The translations under genes were made by a program, and so were the position numbers. Positions 46,072 to 57,770 of a stretch of DNA of 64,000 nt are shown here, in pieces; positions within the stretch are counted from its first letter, which is position 1; each line of letters starts with the position of its first letter. A model generated the notes under the pieces. The model saw only the letters and a program-made list of their open reading frames with translations. It did no database searches and was not told the DNA's origin. This DNA is from Cycas panzhihuaensis (Eukaryota > Cycadophyta), in NCBI GenBank assembly GCA_023213395.1, contig CM041465.1, positions 215,457,741-215,521,740 on the forward strand. The letters are read 5' to 3'.

Positions 46072-46089
46072 GGTCCCCAGTATGGTCGC
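46072..46089 (-). other. Primer-binding site of element B
   Basis: Minus strand GCGACCATACTGGGGACC directly after the 5' LTR. It matches A's site with few differences; tRNA not assigned. Confidence 0.6.
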
Positions 46090-48733
46090 TAGTGAAATGC
46101 TTCCCATGGGGTGGTTTCCTACGTTTAGCAAGGTATGACTATATAGAACTAAGTCAGGTTTTGAGTCAGATAGATTGGCAGGGAATCACCATGCAGGGCA
46201 TCCGTGCATTCGAGCACAAATTCGAGACCTGCAATGGTGCCTAATTGCTTCTAGGTGATCTCAAGGAAGGGACGCAAGGCGAGGCCTTGGGTCATCCCAA
46301 AAGGCAAGGCCCTCCTACCCCTTGGATGGCCAGGAAGAGGGAGAAGGGACCTAAGAGGTTGCATCTTCTCAAAGAAGAGAGAAGGCAAAGTGTAGGTGAG
46401 GTGTGCATAGTGTAGTGTCTACGTATAAGCTAGTCAAAAGAGCGAGAAATGAGTAGCTCGCGTCCAAGGGAGACTACCTATGTATAATAAAAGCAACTAT
46501 GAGTAAAAGAAAAAACATACAAATGCATAGATGTATTCTTTCCCTTTTTTCGTTTCCTACGTGTCTTTAATGTGCAAACATATGTATAGAAACAATGCTA
46601 TAGGAAAAGGACAAAAGGAAAAAGGAGGAATACCTGGATCCGGTGCTCGAATGAAGCGTTGTGATTCCTGTTGCTTTACGCGCCTTCCCGCTCCACTTGC
46701 TACATAGGTGAGACTAGTCGGCGATGGTTGCTATGAACAGTCGAAGGGGGCTAACTTACCTCCCCAAAGTCTGCAAATGAAGTAAAGCAAAGCAAAGCAG
46801 CAATAAAAGGAAACGAAGAAAACCAATTAACAAGAGACTAACCTGTTAATCGGCTCGTCTTAGGTGTATCTCCATAATCACGAAACCTGTCAGTCAAACA
46901 TACAAGTTTCTCCCTCTTGGAAGAGGGGATACAAAATATATCTACTATATGTGTTTAAATATAGAAGAGCTGAAATTAAGCTAAATCAAGACATGTGCAT
47001 ATTATTTCAAAGGAAGAAAACTCTAAACAGGATTCCAATAGCAACCACATCAACTGGTACCCAAAACAAAGGAGTTAGCTTTAGAATGGCTAGCTCACCT
47101 ATGAAAATCGCCACGTGGCCTTGGGGAAGGAGAAATGAACTATATTGATTACATAGGGTAGCAAGCAAAAGAGGAAAAAAATCAGCAGGATAATGTGCGA
47201 GCACATCCAAAGAATGAGGTGTTATGAGCAGCAGATCGTCCAGTTAGGATGGGCTGCAGGTTATGAACCAACAAGGAGTGGTTTTGGGGCTTATGCAGTG
47301 CCCAAAACCAACAAAAAAGGGGCTGGAACCAGCGTGGCAAGGGGTTACCAATGCTGGTTCTGATTTGGGGGGTAGGCTCCCAAGTCCCTAGCCCAACTTC
47401 AAGGGAGGCAGTAAGTGCAAGGGGAAAGAAAAGAAGAGTTTGGACCCTTGGGGAGAAGGTTTGCAAGGGGGACTAGCCCCGCCTTTCTCCCTCCACTTTT
47501 CTTTGTGTCACCCCCTCTACACTGCCACCTTAAAGTAGGCTTGCAAAATAATAAAAGGAAGCACTACAACACAAAATACAAAGATCTAATGTAAAATGGG
47601 TACAAAGTCACAAAATAGCAAATATACTAAGCATTTATCCATAAAAAATGAAGGAAAGAACATGAGTCTTAAGGCAAATATCTAAGAGTACATTATAGCA
47701 AAGAATAAGAGTTTGTTTCTGCTGGAAAGTAGAGGAAAGAACCTATATTCGGTAGGGTTTGATGGCTGGTTTTGGAGGAGAGGCCACTGTGAGAAACACC
47801 ACTATGATTTGGGACCTTGAAGCTTTCTTCTTGGAGAATCCTGCGAATGCCCTTCTTTCCACCGTGTGAACCTACAAGAGGAGGCCTAAACTACTGGTGT
47901 TGAGCCTAAGATGCAGCAATAATCTATATAGGAAGAGTAACAGCTGAAGAGTATGCCTATTTACAGTAGGTGAAGGAGAGCTATAGGAGTTGCATCCAAA
48001 AATTGAATGAAGAATAGGAAAGAATGAGTAATTTTTTGGTTTTTATCTTCCACTGACCCTAAGTGAACATTAAGAGTCATGGGGAAGTCAAAACATGTGG
48101 GTGCCATGTGGCAATTCTACGAAAAGATTGGGAACTACCACATCTATTTTAAAAAACTTTTTTGAACAGTCGTACCGTGGTAAACATTGCGGTACCGTGG
48201 CAAATAGCGAGGTACCGCTAACTTTATGCGGTGTGAACCTAAAGGCAAAAATCAAGCCAAAAATGGGGTCTGGAGCCAAACAAGGAGTAAGTTAGGGCTA
48301 AACAAGCTAGGAATTGGTGCCCAAATGACTAACAAGTGGCCAGAAAAGAGGAACGGGTCTCAACTGGAGATCCTATCATACTTGGAAGATGAATCAAAAT
48401 ATAGGTAGAATGATGTCAATGGCGAGACGTGACTGACCAAGGTGCCCGAGGGGCTGTGGAGACAATGTGGGTGGCTAAGTGCCATATGGGGTGTAGCACT
48501 CGCTGAGGAGTGCCCCCATAGTGGGTCGTCATAGGCTAAGTGGCATGCGGCAGGCACATACAGTGTAATCAAGCAAGAAAGCGATGTAGTCATGCAAATA
48601 GCAGGCAAACATGCGTCAGGCAATCTATACTAAACAACCTCGGTCAAATAAGAGTGAAGAGGGGAGAAAGAACATATACCTGAGCTTACTTGAGTCGATG
48701 CATCTTAAGTCCATTCCCAGTAGCCGGGAAACA
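46090..48733 (-). repeat. 5' LTR of element B
   Basis: 2,644 bp, starting TGTTTCCCGGCTACTGGG on the minus strand and ending TTTCACTA. Partner of 32670-35309. Confidence 0.88.
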
Positions 48734-48738
48734 ATTAC

Positions 48739-49282
48739 CATGAAAGGGCCTACCTATTTAGGGCCAAATTTTGAGAGTCAATTATATAGATACTCTAATT
48801 TGAGGACTTAGTCCCTAGGGACTAGAGGGCACAATTAGAGATGCTTATTATGTGTCTTTTAGGATTTAGCCTTAGACATAAGATTAGCTAGATATATAAT
48901 GAGGTATTTCATCTAACATCTCAAGGTCAAGTAGATAGGCCTAATATTGCCACTCTTCATCCATAAAATCCTTAAGTAAAACTTGCAAAGAAGGGATTTC
49001 AACCTTAAGGAAGAGCACTACTTCTAATCTGTAAACTAAGGAGAACGGTGTCATACACATGACCATCCTAATAGACATGCGATAGGCCCATAAGGTTGGA
49101 TGAAGTTGAAGGTGCTAATCCTGTTAGGACTAGGTAACTGTCTTTGTTTAAATGTTGATCAAGGTTTTATTGAAAGCTTCAATCTAGCCATTAGTCTAGG
49201 GGTAATAGGGAGATGAAGTCTTATGAGAGATTTTAAACCTCTCACAAATCCCATCCATTTCCTTATTATAAAAGGGGATCCT
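48739..49282 (-). pseudogene. Integrase middle segment of element C (between B and E)
   Basis: Complementary sequence aligns with B's integrase from the LEYLYDHLTKFGPKWVGPF region back through EVEIPSL, AYRTSIR, the NGQVESF region and the tract before DNG. The left end is the TSD of B, the right end the TSD of E. The frame is broken many times. Flanks rejoin with 32664 on the left and 54605 on the right. Confidence 0.75.
49278..49282. repeat. Target-site duplication of element E
   Basis: atcct here, atccc at 54605-54609, one mismatch. Joining them restores aaaggggatcccattatttg, matching B's aaaggggattccattatctg. Confidence 0.75.
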
Positions 49283-49923
49283 TGATGGATATTATGACAA
49301 TAATACTTTGGGGCTAAAATTTTGGCATGTTTTCGATGCAGTTTCCCTCCCCAATCTTTATCAGTGTGTTCCATAAAGGTGATCCCCTTGGCTGGGGGAT
49401 GCGGGGGTGTGGAACGCCCCCCACTAAGAGGAGGTTTGGGGGCGATAGCACCCAACCCAAAAAATTAGCCCTATAAACCATATTAAAACGTAAAGAGAAT
49501 CAGGGTCATTCGACACAAATATCCTAGATTCTACGGTTGAGATTCATGCATTGGATGTCCCTCTCATGTAGCCCATTTTAGGGCTTTTCTTATTATGTTG
49601 TATGTAATGTAATGTACTGTGATGAGGGCAGTGGCTGGTTGTTGTTCCTGAGAGCACTCTGCTACTGAGATGTACTGTTTCTCCATTCTACAGTAATAAA
49701 GATCGATACCTTTCCAGTGTGGATATTTTCCTAGCACACTGTTAGGGTTTTACTACATTATATCAGGTGCATATGTGATATTTAGTTTTTATTTTCATGT
49801 TATTATATAATCTCTAATTTTTAGAACTTGCATGTAATTTTAAGTTTTGATTTCTATAACTAGTTGCAAGAATGCAATAGATCTTAGTGGTGATTAAAGG
49901 GTTAGGACCTTGTATTCTCAACA
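49283..49923 (+). repeat. 5' LTR of element E
   Basis: 641 bp, starts tgatggatatt (TG kept) and ends ttctcaaca. Highly similar to 53960-54604, except for a less similar C/G-rich stretch near 49370-49460. Confidence 0.9.
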
Positions 49924-49925
49924 AG

Positions 49926-49938
49926 TGGTATCAGAGCC
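49926..49938 (+). other. Primer-binding site of element E (initiator tRNA-Met)
   Basis: tggtatcagagcc, the canonical plant copia site, two bases after the LTR end. Confidence 0.92.
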
Positions 49939-49991
49939 ACTTTTTTTGCAGCAAGTTTGTGAAGGTTTTGGTGTCGACTTTTCTACACCAA

Positions 49992-50790
49992 ATGGTGAAA
50001 CTAGCAAGTACAAAGTTCAAGGTAGAGAAATTCAATGGCAAGAACAACTTCGAGTTGTGGAAGCTAAAAGTGCATGATGTTCTTGTACAGCAGGGTTTAT
50101 ATAAAGCCCTTGCAGGTAAATTGAAGAAACTCACAGGGATGGATGATGATGAATGGGATGACTTAGACAAAAAGGTACTTAGCACAATATGATTATGCTT
50201 GGCAGATGAAGTCTTGTTTAACATCGTAGGGAAGGAGACAGTAATAGGATTATGGACCTAGTTGGAAGGCTTGTATATGACCAAATCAGTAACGAATTGA
50301 ATCTACCTAAAGAGGCAACTGTGCTCGTTACAGATGAAGGAAGGTACAAAAATTACTAACCATTTAAATATTTTCAATACTCTTATTTATCAGTTGACTA
50401 GTATCAATGTTAAAATTGAGGATGAGGACAAGGTTGTTACTTTGTTATGCTCATTACCTGAATCCTAGGATAATATTGTCACCTTAATTAGTTTTAGCAC
50501 TACAGATGTATTGGATTATGATTCTGTTATGAGTGCTTTGCTGATAGAAGAAGTGTGGAGGAAATCTAGTCTTGAAACCTCCACACCAGAAGCTATGACA
50601 GTAAGGGGTAGAACGTTTGAGAGAGGACAAAACTCTAGGGATGCATCGAGATCCAAGTCAAAGAGCAAAAGGAGTAAGCTTAGTTGTTAGCATTGCAATA
50701 AGACCGATCACCTCAAGAAGGATTACTACAAAAAGAAGGAGTTCCAGAAAAAGGAAGATCCTGCCAAGGAGGCAAATCAGGTGGAGTCAA
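49992..50790 (+). pseudogene. Gag of element E
   Basis: ATG at 49992 starts MVKLASTKFKVEKFNGKNNF followed by ELWKLKVHDVLVQQGLYKAL, the classic copia Gag opening. The UBN2-type helical region follows (GLYMTKSVTN, ITNHLNIFNTLIYQLTS, VVTLLCSLPES, DVLDYDSVMSALLIEE). The zinc knuckle near 50680-50730 reads C-stop-HCNKTDHLKKDYY, so Trp became a stop and the last Cys became Tyr. Stops also occur just after LSTI and in the helical region. All in one frame. Confidence 0.88.
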
Positions 50791-51830
50791 ATCAAGGTAT
50801 GGATGATAATGTCTTGGTTACTTGTAATGTTTCTCATTATCACCATGAATGGTTGTTAGATTTAAGTGCTTCACACCACATGTGTACACACAAGAGTTGG
50901 TTCTCATCATACCAACCTCTTGATGGTGGTGATGTGCTTATGGGGAATGAAGTTTCTTGTAAGACAGTGGCCATCAATAGCATCATGATTAAGATGTTCG
51001 ATGGAGTAGTGAGAATATTAATTGAGGTTAGACATATACCTGATCTGAAAAAGAATCTGATTTCCTTGGTTGAACTAGATTCAGGTGGTTATAAGCATAC
51101 ATGTTATGAAGGAGTCCTAAAGGTGTCAAGAGGCACCTTGGTTATTATGAAAGCCTTAAAGAAAGGAAAACTTTACATTTTAGTGGGAAGTACATATGTC
51201 AGCCAAGCATCTACAACATCAAAGACTGCAGAAGATCTAGCTCAGTTATGGCATCAGAGACTTGCACACATGAGTGAGAGAGAACTTAAGGTGCTAATAA
51301 ACCGTAAGTTGTTTCCTAACTTGTAGCTTTCAGACTTGGATTTCTATAAACATTGTGTTTTTAGAAAATAGTGTAGACTTGAGTTTAAAGTATGGAGTTA
51401 CACTAGTAAAGACATTCTGGATTACATACATTTAGATGTATGGGGACCAGCCCCTAAAATATCTTGTGGAGGATCATTGTATTTTGTTACATTTATAGAT
51501 GATTTCTCCAAGAAGGTATGGGTCTATTTTTTGAAAAGGAAATATGAAGTATTTAGTGTGTTTAAGCAGTTCAAGGCTCTAGTTAAGTACAGCACTGGTA
51601 AGACAATCAAATGTTTAAGAACTGACAATGGAGGTGATTTCAACTCTTTGGAATTTGAGAACTATTACAAAGAAGCTGGGATCGAAAGACACAAGACCAC
51701 TAGCTATACTCTACAGCAAAATGGCATTGATGAGCACATGAATAGGACACTCTTGGAAAGAGCAAGAAGCATGCTAAGTAATGCAAGAGTGGAGTAGGGC
51801 TTAGGCGTGTCGCTAAACAGCTTGCTATCT
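50791..51830 (+). pseudogene. Protease and integrase of element E
   Basis: Protease: WLLDLSASHHMCTH, where the family has LDSGASHHMC; the Asp remains but SG has become LS, so activity is doubtful. Integrase: LWHQRLAHMSERELKVL and the CX2C pair (YKHCVFRK-stop-C) form the zinc domain. The core has HLDVWGPA, the second Asp in LRTDNGGDF, and the Glu in NGIDEHMNRTLLERA. Stops after FPNL and ARVE. Beyond 51800 the frame shifts by one, after which VWTGHPCDYSNLKVFG and KSKRYIFVGYGDKDGVK continue the integrase C-terminus to about 52100. Confidence 0.87.
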
Positions 51831-52329
51831 AGTAAATAGGTCACCATCACTTGCAATAGATTACAAGATTCCTGAAAAGGTATGGACTGGACATCCATGT
51901 GATTATTCAAATTTAAAAGTTTTTGGTCGTGATGCTTATGCCTGGACTGGAAAAAGTAAATGTTTAAAGTTAGACCCAAAATCTAAGAGATATATCTTTG
52001 TTGGTTATGGTGATAAGGATGGTGTGAAGGTATATAGGTTATGGGATCCTACTACCCATAAAATCACCATCAATAGAGATATTGTATTTGATGAATCTCC
52101 CCTTGTAAAATCAAATAGTGGAGAAGTTGAAATGAAACAGGAGCAACAAGTTGAACATTAATAAATCAAGTTTGAAATGTAGCCATTTGTGGAATCAGAA
52201 GAGCATGAAGATCTTTCTGAAGATGAATCAACAGCAGATTCATAGGAGTATGTAGACACTCCTATTCTAACAGTTAGAAGACCTACATGAGTTAGTCATC
52301 CACCTGACAAGTACAACCCTTCTATTTCT

Positions 52330-53903
52330 ATTACTTTAGTTTCTAATAATGGTGAGCCCACATGTTATCAGGAAGTAGTAGATGATATCCATGGTGAGAA
52401 GTGGAAAAGGGCTATGCAGGAAGAGATAGATGCTTTGAAGAAAAATAATTCATGGGACTTGGTAGAACTTCTACATGGCAGGAAGACTATTAGTTACAGA
52501 TGTGTTTTCAAAAAGAAAATAGAAGTTGATGGAAAGGTTGATAAATACAGGGCAAGACTGGTAGCTAAACGTTTTGCACAGAAAGTAGGTATTGACTTTC
52601 ATGCGATCTTTTGACCAGTTATCAAACTTATTTCAATTCGAGTGCTGTTAGCATTGGTAGCTTCTCTCAATTTGGAGTTGGAGCAGTTAGATGTAAAAAT
52701 AACTTTTCTACATGGAGATTTAGATGAGGAGATCTATATGGATCAACCCAAAGGGTTTGTACAAGATGGCAGGAAAAAACTTATTTGTAGGCTCAGGAAA
52801 TCATTGTATGGCCTAAAGCAATCACCCAGGCAGTGGTACAAGAAGTTTGATGCCTTCATGGAGAGACAAAATTTCAAAAGAAGTGGGCATGATCATTGTG
52901 TTTACTTTAAATTTATGGATAATGGCTTATTCATTATCTTAGTATTATATGTTGATAACATGTTGGTTGCAAGTAAGAGCATGGAAGAAATCAATAAGCT
53001 AAAGGCTTAATTGGCTAGGACTTTTGATATGAAGTATCTAAGATCTGCAAAATAAATCTCAGACATGGATATACATAGAGACAAGAAAAATGGTAAGCTA
53101 TGGTTATCACAGTAGAAATATGTGGAGAAGGTGCTAACCAGGTTTGGTATAGAAAATGTAAAACCAGTGAGTATCCCATTGGCTTCCCACTTCAAGCTTT
53201 CTTCGAATATGAGTCCTAATAGTGAATAAGAAAAGGCTTATATGTCTCGTGTGCCTTATGTCAGTGCAATAGGAAGTTTGATATATGCCATGGTATGTAC
53301 AAGACCTGATATTTCACATGTAGTCGGTGTAGTTAGAAGGTTTATGGAAAATCCAGGAAAGGAACATTGGGCTACAGTGAAATGGGTGCTTCGGTATTTG
53401 AGAGGCATGAGTGACTATTACATCACCTTTAGAGGTATAGGTAATCAGGTTTGTGGATATGTCGATTCAGACTTTGTAGGAGATTTAGACAAAAGAAGGT
53501 ATACTTCAAGTTATATTTTTATTCTTACAAATGGTCTAGTTAGTTGGATGTCTAAATTGTAGAGTACAATTACACTATCAACCACAAAAGTTGAATATGT
53601 TGCTATAGCACATGCTTGTAAAGAAGCAATCTGGTTACAGGGTCTATTGGTTGAGCTTTGAAGGAGACAGGAAAATGTAAAGGTATTTTTTATAGTCAAA
53701 GTGCCATTTACTTAGCCAAGAATCCAACTTATCATAGTAGAACAAAGCATATTGCTCTTAAGTACCATTTTATTAGACAAGTTGTGGAAGCAAGTGGAGT
53801 GGCACTTGAGAAGATTCATACCAATTAGAATTGTGTTGATATATTCACAAAACCAGTACCATTAGAGAAGTTCAAATGGTGTTTGACTGTTCTTGGCTTG
53901 TAG
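52330..53903 (+). pseudogene. Reverse transcriptase and RNase H of element E
   Basis: The RT starts WKRAMQEEIDALKKNNSWDLVEL and has RCVFKKKIEVDGKVDKYRAR, the first Asp in LDVKITFLHGDLDEEIYM, KSLYGLKQSPRQWYKKFD, then the catalytic box VLYVDNMLVASKS: YVDD has become YVDN, so it is inactive. RNase H follows with VCGYVDSDFVGDLDKRRYT, VEYVAIAHACKEAIWLQGL and, after a frameshift near 53690, SQSAIYLAKNPTYHSRTKH, then IALKYHFI and DIFTKPVPLEKFKWCLTVLGL, ending at the TAG at 53901. Several stops. Confidence 0.9.
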
Positions 53904-53948
53904 AAAAGATGATGAAGGGTCTAGGAAAGGTACCAGATAATTATTGTC

Positions 53949-53959
53949 AAGGTGGAGAT
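53949..53959 (+). other. Polypurine tract of element E
   Basis: aaggtggagat directly before the 3' LTR; the same type of sequence recurs in element F. Confidence 0.8.
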
Positions 53960-54604
53960 TGTTGGATATTGTGACAACAATATTTTGGGGCTAAAATTTT
54001 GGCATGTTTTCGGCATGGTTTCCCCCCCTAATCTTTCTCAAGGGTTCCAAGGGGGGGAGGATCCCCCCTTAGTCGAGGGATGTAGGGGTGTGGAACGCCC
54101 CCTGCTCAGAGGGGGTTCGAGGGCGATAGCCCCTAACCTAAAAAATTAGCCCTGTAAACCATATTAAAATGTAAAGAGAATCAAGGTCATTCGATATAAA
54201 TACCCTAAATTCTACAATTAAGATTCATGCCTTGGATGTCCCTCTCGTGTAGTCCATTTTAGGGCTTTTCTTATTATGTTGTATGTAATGTAATATACTA
54301 GGATGAGGGTGGCGGCTGGTGGTTGTTCCTAAGAGCACTCTGCTACTGAGATGTATTGTTTCTCCATTCTATAGCAATAAAGATTGATACCTTTCATATG
54401 TGGATGTTTTCCTAGCACACTTCTAGGGTTTTACCATGTTATATTGGGTGCATATGTGATGTTTGGTTTTCATTTTCATATTATTGTATAATCTTTGATT
54501 TTTAGAACTTGCATGTACTTTTAAGTTTTGATTTCTGTTACTAGTTGCAAGAATGCAATAGATCTTGGTGGCGGTTAAAGGGTTGGGACTTTGTATTCTC
54601 AACA
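53960..54604 (+). repeat. 3' LTR of element E
   Basis: 645 bp, starts tgttggatattgtg, ends ttctcaaca. Confidence 0.92.
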
Positions 54605-55130
54605 ATCCCATTATTTGTAATAAGGACATCGGGGACCCCAAATTAACAAATGATATGTTGGAAGATGAAGGTAGTAATCATCTTGCCCATTATCAAAGAT
54701 AGAGAAATTACCTTAGCCTATTTAGTAAAATATTCTATTATTGTTAGAATAAACTTATGTTGAGCTGATGAAGGTGGGTTTATGGCCCCAATGATGTTAA
54801 GGCCCCATTGAGAGAATGGCCATAGTGACATAATAGCATGTAACACCTTAGATGATTAATATATGATGTTGGCATGCTCTTGGTATTTGTGACAATATTA
54901 GGTGTGTGCATGGGCATCTTTAAACAACATTGGCCAATAAAATCCCATGTGTAATATTCATTAGGCCATGTATTGGGCCATGAAATGGTTATTATAAATG
55001 TTATCATGGCATTAATACATAGCTTGACTTTGTCACTAGCATGCTCAAGATACCTTTGTTGTGTCAAATAGTTAATTATGTCACCATACCACTTACTATT
55101 AGACAATGAATAAGGATTAGTCTATTATAA
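54605..55130 (-). pseudogene. Integrase N-terminal half of element C (right of E)
   Basis: The minus strand carries the complement of DVLI-DNG, then the WGLN(D)IIGAI core region near 54790, the zinc-domain residues, and the upstream spacer SNSKWYGDIINYLTQQRYLEHA, matching NEWYGDIVRYLMQQQYHPDA in A. Compared with A and B about 90 bp around the LVDEVLYKRSFDG segment are missing. Frames are broken. Confidence 0.75.
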
Positions 55131-56440
55131 GGCTAGGATAGGTTCATCTAATAAGGAATCATCAAACAATGCGCTTCTCGAGTTAGGGATTAGAGCATTT
55201 CTAATTTTCTCGATGATCACCATAGTTTCTTTAGACTTTTTATTAATGACTTTGAGGTCATATTCTTAAAGGAGAATGGCTTATTTCCCATTCCTTCCTA
55301 TTAAATTGGACTAAGTCATCAAGTAGCACAATAGATTTGATTGAATTATAACATGCTTGATGTTCCCAAGAAGTTGGTGCTAAAGCTTTTTAATGGCGAA
55401 TGCCAATGTAAAGCACTTTGTTTTTATAGGAGGATAGTTTAATTTAGCTACACAAGGGTGCAGCTTATAAAGTATATGGCTCTTTCAACTTTGGAGTCAT
55501 CTTCTTGGGCTAGCATGGCACCAATAGACTCATTAGTTACCAAAGTATAAAGAATGAAGGGCCAATTAAAAAGAGGTAGTGCTAGTGTAGGGGCCAAAAT
55601 AAGAGCCTTTTTCATCTCTTAGAAGGTTGCTTGAGCTTTGGGGGTCCAGATGAATGGAGTCCCCTTTTTAGCTAAATTAGTTAGCAACATTATGTTGATA
55701 GTGAAATCTGCCAAGAAGCATTGTAGAAAACATAATCATCCCAAGAACAACTTAATTTATTGTTGCATCTTAGGAGGTGGCATTTTAACAATAGCTTTGA
55801 CCTTATTCAAGTCAATGTTGATCCCTTCTTACAACATTAGGAATCCTAAAATTTTACCAATTATGACTACAAAAACATATTTAATTGGGTTCATGTTGAC
55901 ATGGTATTTACATCATCTAGAGAAAATCTTTCTTAAATCCACCGAATGATCGAACCTTTTATGGGAGAGGCCTATCAGGTCATCCACAAAGACCTCAAGA
56001 ATTTTATTTATGAGGTCACGGAATATGAATTGCATGGCCCTTTGATAAGTATACCTAGTGTTCTTCAAGATAAAGGGCATTGTCTTATATGCAAAAGTAC
56101 CCTAAGGGGTGGTGAAGGCCATCTTGTGATAGTTCTTGGGGGATAACTGGATTTGATAATATCTAAAAAAGCCATCCATTAGGGATATGATTTCAAATCC
56201 CATTGTGTGATTAATAATCTAATCAATGAATGGAAACAAGAAGTTGTCCTTAGGATAGGCACTATTAATGTCTCTAAAGTCAAAGAAAATCCTTATTATC
56301 CCATTCTTCTTTATAACAGGACGATGTTAAATACCCACTTTGGGTAGTCGATGGAAGTAATGAGGCTTGCACTATGCAACTTCTCCACTTCCATCTTAAT
56401 TATAGAAGATAACTTTGGATGCAATGGGAATTATTTTTGC
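55131..56440 (-). pseudogene. RNase H and reverse transcriptase of element C
   Basis: From right to left: KMEVEKLHSASLITSIDYPK-like start near 56400, FRDINSAYPKDNF, ISLMDGFFRYYQIQLSP, YQRAMQFIFRDLINKILE and the catalytic box VFVDDLIGLSH with both aspartates retained, then the thumb region and KMPPPKMQQ. The first RNase H follows (55640-55200) with LAKKGTPFIWTPKAQATF and a broken LLGNIKHVII region. Numerous stops and small indels, more than in B, consistent with greater age. Confidence 0.8.
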
Positions 56441-57770
56441 CTAATTTAGAAAGCACTTGGGATCATGATAAGGTTATAGGTGATAATATTAGGGTTGATG
56501 CCCTTCATGTTAGAATAATCCTAGGCAGACACATTGCAAAACTTATGGAATAGTTTTATATACTCCTTGACCTTCCAGGGAAAAAATTTAGCCCTAATCT
56601 TGATGACCTAATTAGAGGAAAGGATTATATCCTTAGTTGCCCCTACACAAAGTATGTTTACCTCCTTAAAGTGAGGGGGGTCTTGGTCTATAGGTAGATT
56701 AGGTGGGGGGGTTGTTTCTATAGGATCAACTAGCAAAGAATCGATGGCTAGGCACTTCAAGAAACCCATCTTGTGGTGCTCAAAAGGTAAGTTAGGAGAG
56801 GACCCTACCAAGTGTTCTAGTAGGGCCCCATTATTCTCAAAGTAGTCTATCCCATGGATAGTCTTTCTAGGAAGAGGTTAAGGAGCGTGTAAAGGTGTGA
56901 CTAGCTAATAATAATCCCATAGCCAATCCACATAGCGTGGTAACTATTCAAATGAGTTAGAGTGCATGCACATGATAGGTCACCCCATATTGAATAGGAG
57001 GAGGCTGAGAGGGCTCTGGGTCATAAATAATTAACTCATCAGGTGAAAAGACCGAATCAGAATCCCCCTCATCATTAAGAGTCGATGACAAATGGCTAGC
57101 ATCTACCAAAGGATGGTCTTCAGTGGGTTGGGTCTCTACATACCTAAGTAAATTAATAGTTTATGGCATGTGGGGAGGGACTAAAGATGAATCTGACCTA
57201 TGGTTGGTTAGCTCACATTCCACCCCTAAGGGATCCTCCCTTGAAAAGTATCTTAGATGGAAGAAAGAGGGTTATGTTCCCTTATCATGTCCTTGAAAGT
57301 AATAGGGTCAAAACGGTAGGGATGGTGTTTATGCACAATCTAGGAGGAATGACAAGCCAACCACATCCTAAGGTATGAAGACTCTTGCCCAAGTGGGGAT
57401 GGAGTTACTTATGGGCCAAATGGAGGAGGTATATCTACACACATGGCCACTTCTCTAGTTATGTTAAGATGACTTAACATAGTGGCTCTTTGTACCCATC
57501 ATTAAACTCCTTATGACTAAGGAATAATAAATAACCATAACTCCTAATGCTAATAGGAGCAAATTACACCAAATTCAGTTGATAGAGAGGAGCTTGCTCC
57601 TCTTTATAGGCCTTTCTTCCTTGAATTACCCTTTCATAGATGGATTAGATTGGTCATCCTTACCTTCTTCCACTCTAAAAATTATTTGGCATAGTTGGTA
57701 GGATGAACGGTTAAGGGGCAGATCTATCATGACAACCTTGATTTTCCCTTAGTGGAAAATTTTGAGTTGT
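56441..57770 (-). pseudogene. Protease-RT linker of element C
   Basis: This corresponds to the acidic linker of A (18480-19440). The frame at 56811-56608 reads LPFEHHKMGFLKCLAIDSLL and PPHFKEVNILCVGATKDI, matching LPSGHHRLSHQKILAIGSTL and LHFEEGNAMCMGATQDV in A. The rest is Ser/Asp-rich and weakly conserved. No separate gene is seen. Confidence 0.65.

Larger units (their letters stand above)
32670..48733 (-). mobile_element. Element B: complete Tat-type Ty3/gypsy retrotransposon, 16.1 kb
   Basis: LTRs of 2,640 and 2,644 bp with a near-perfect 5-bp duplication. Minus-strand order is identical to A: primer site, gag, protease, RT, RNase H, integrase, then a plus-strand (antisense) PMD gene, then second RNase H, purine tract and LTR. 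Nearly every gag-pol segment from 46036 to 39830 stays in one frame, so only point stops disable it. The LTRs share their first 50 or so bases with A's but differ over most of their length, making B a related subfamily. It is inserted in the integrase of C. Confidence 0.9.
49283..54604 (+). mobile_element. Element E: Ty1/copia retrotransposon, Tork/Tnt1-like, 5.3 kb
   Basis: LTRs of 641 and 645 bp, a tRNA-iMet primer site and a near-perfect TSD. The interior has the copia order gag, protease, integrase, RT, RNase H. AMVCTRPDISHVVGVVRRFM and NPGKEHWATVKW resemble Tnt1/Tork elements. It has stops, two or more frameshifts and an altered RT active site. It is inserted in C's integrase next to the codons for the catalytic DNG. 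Confidence 0.92.
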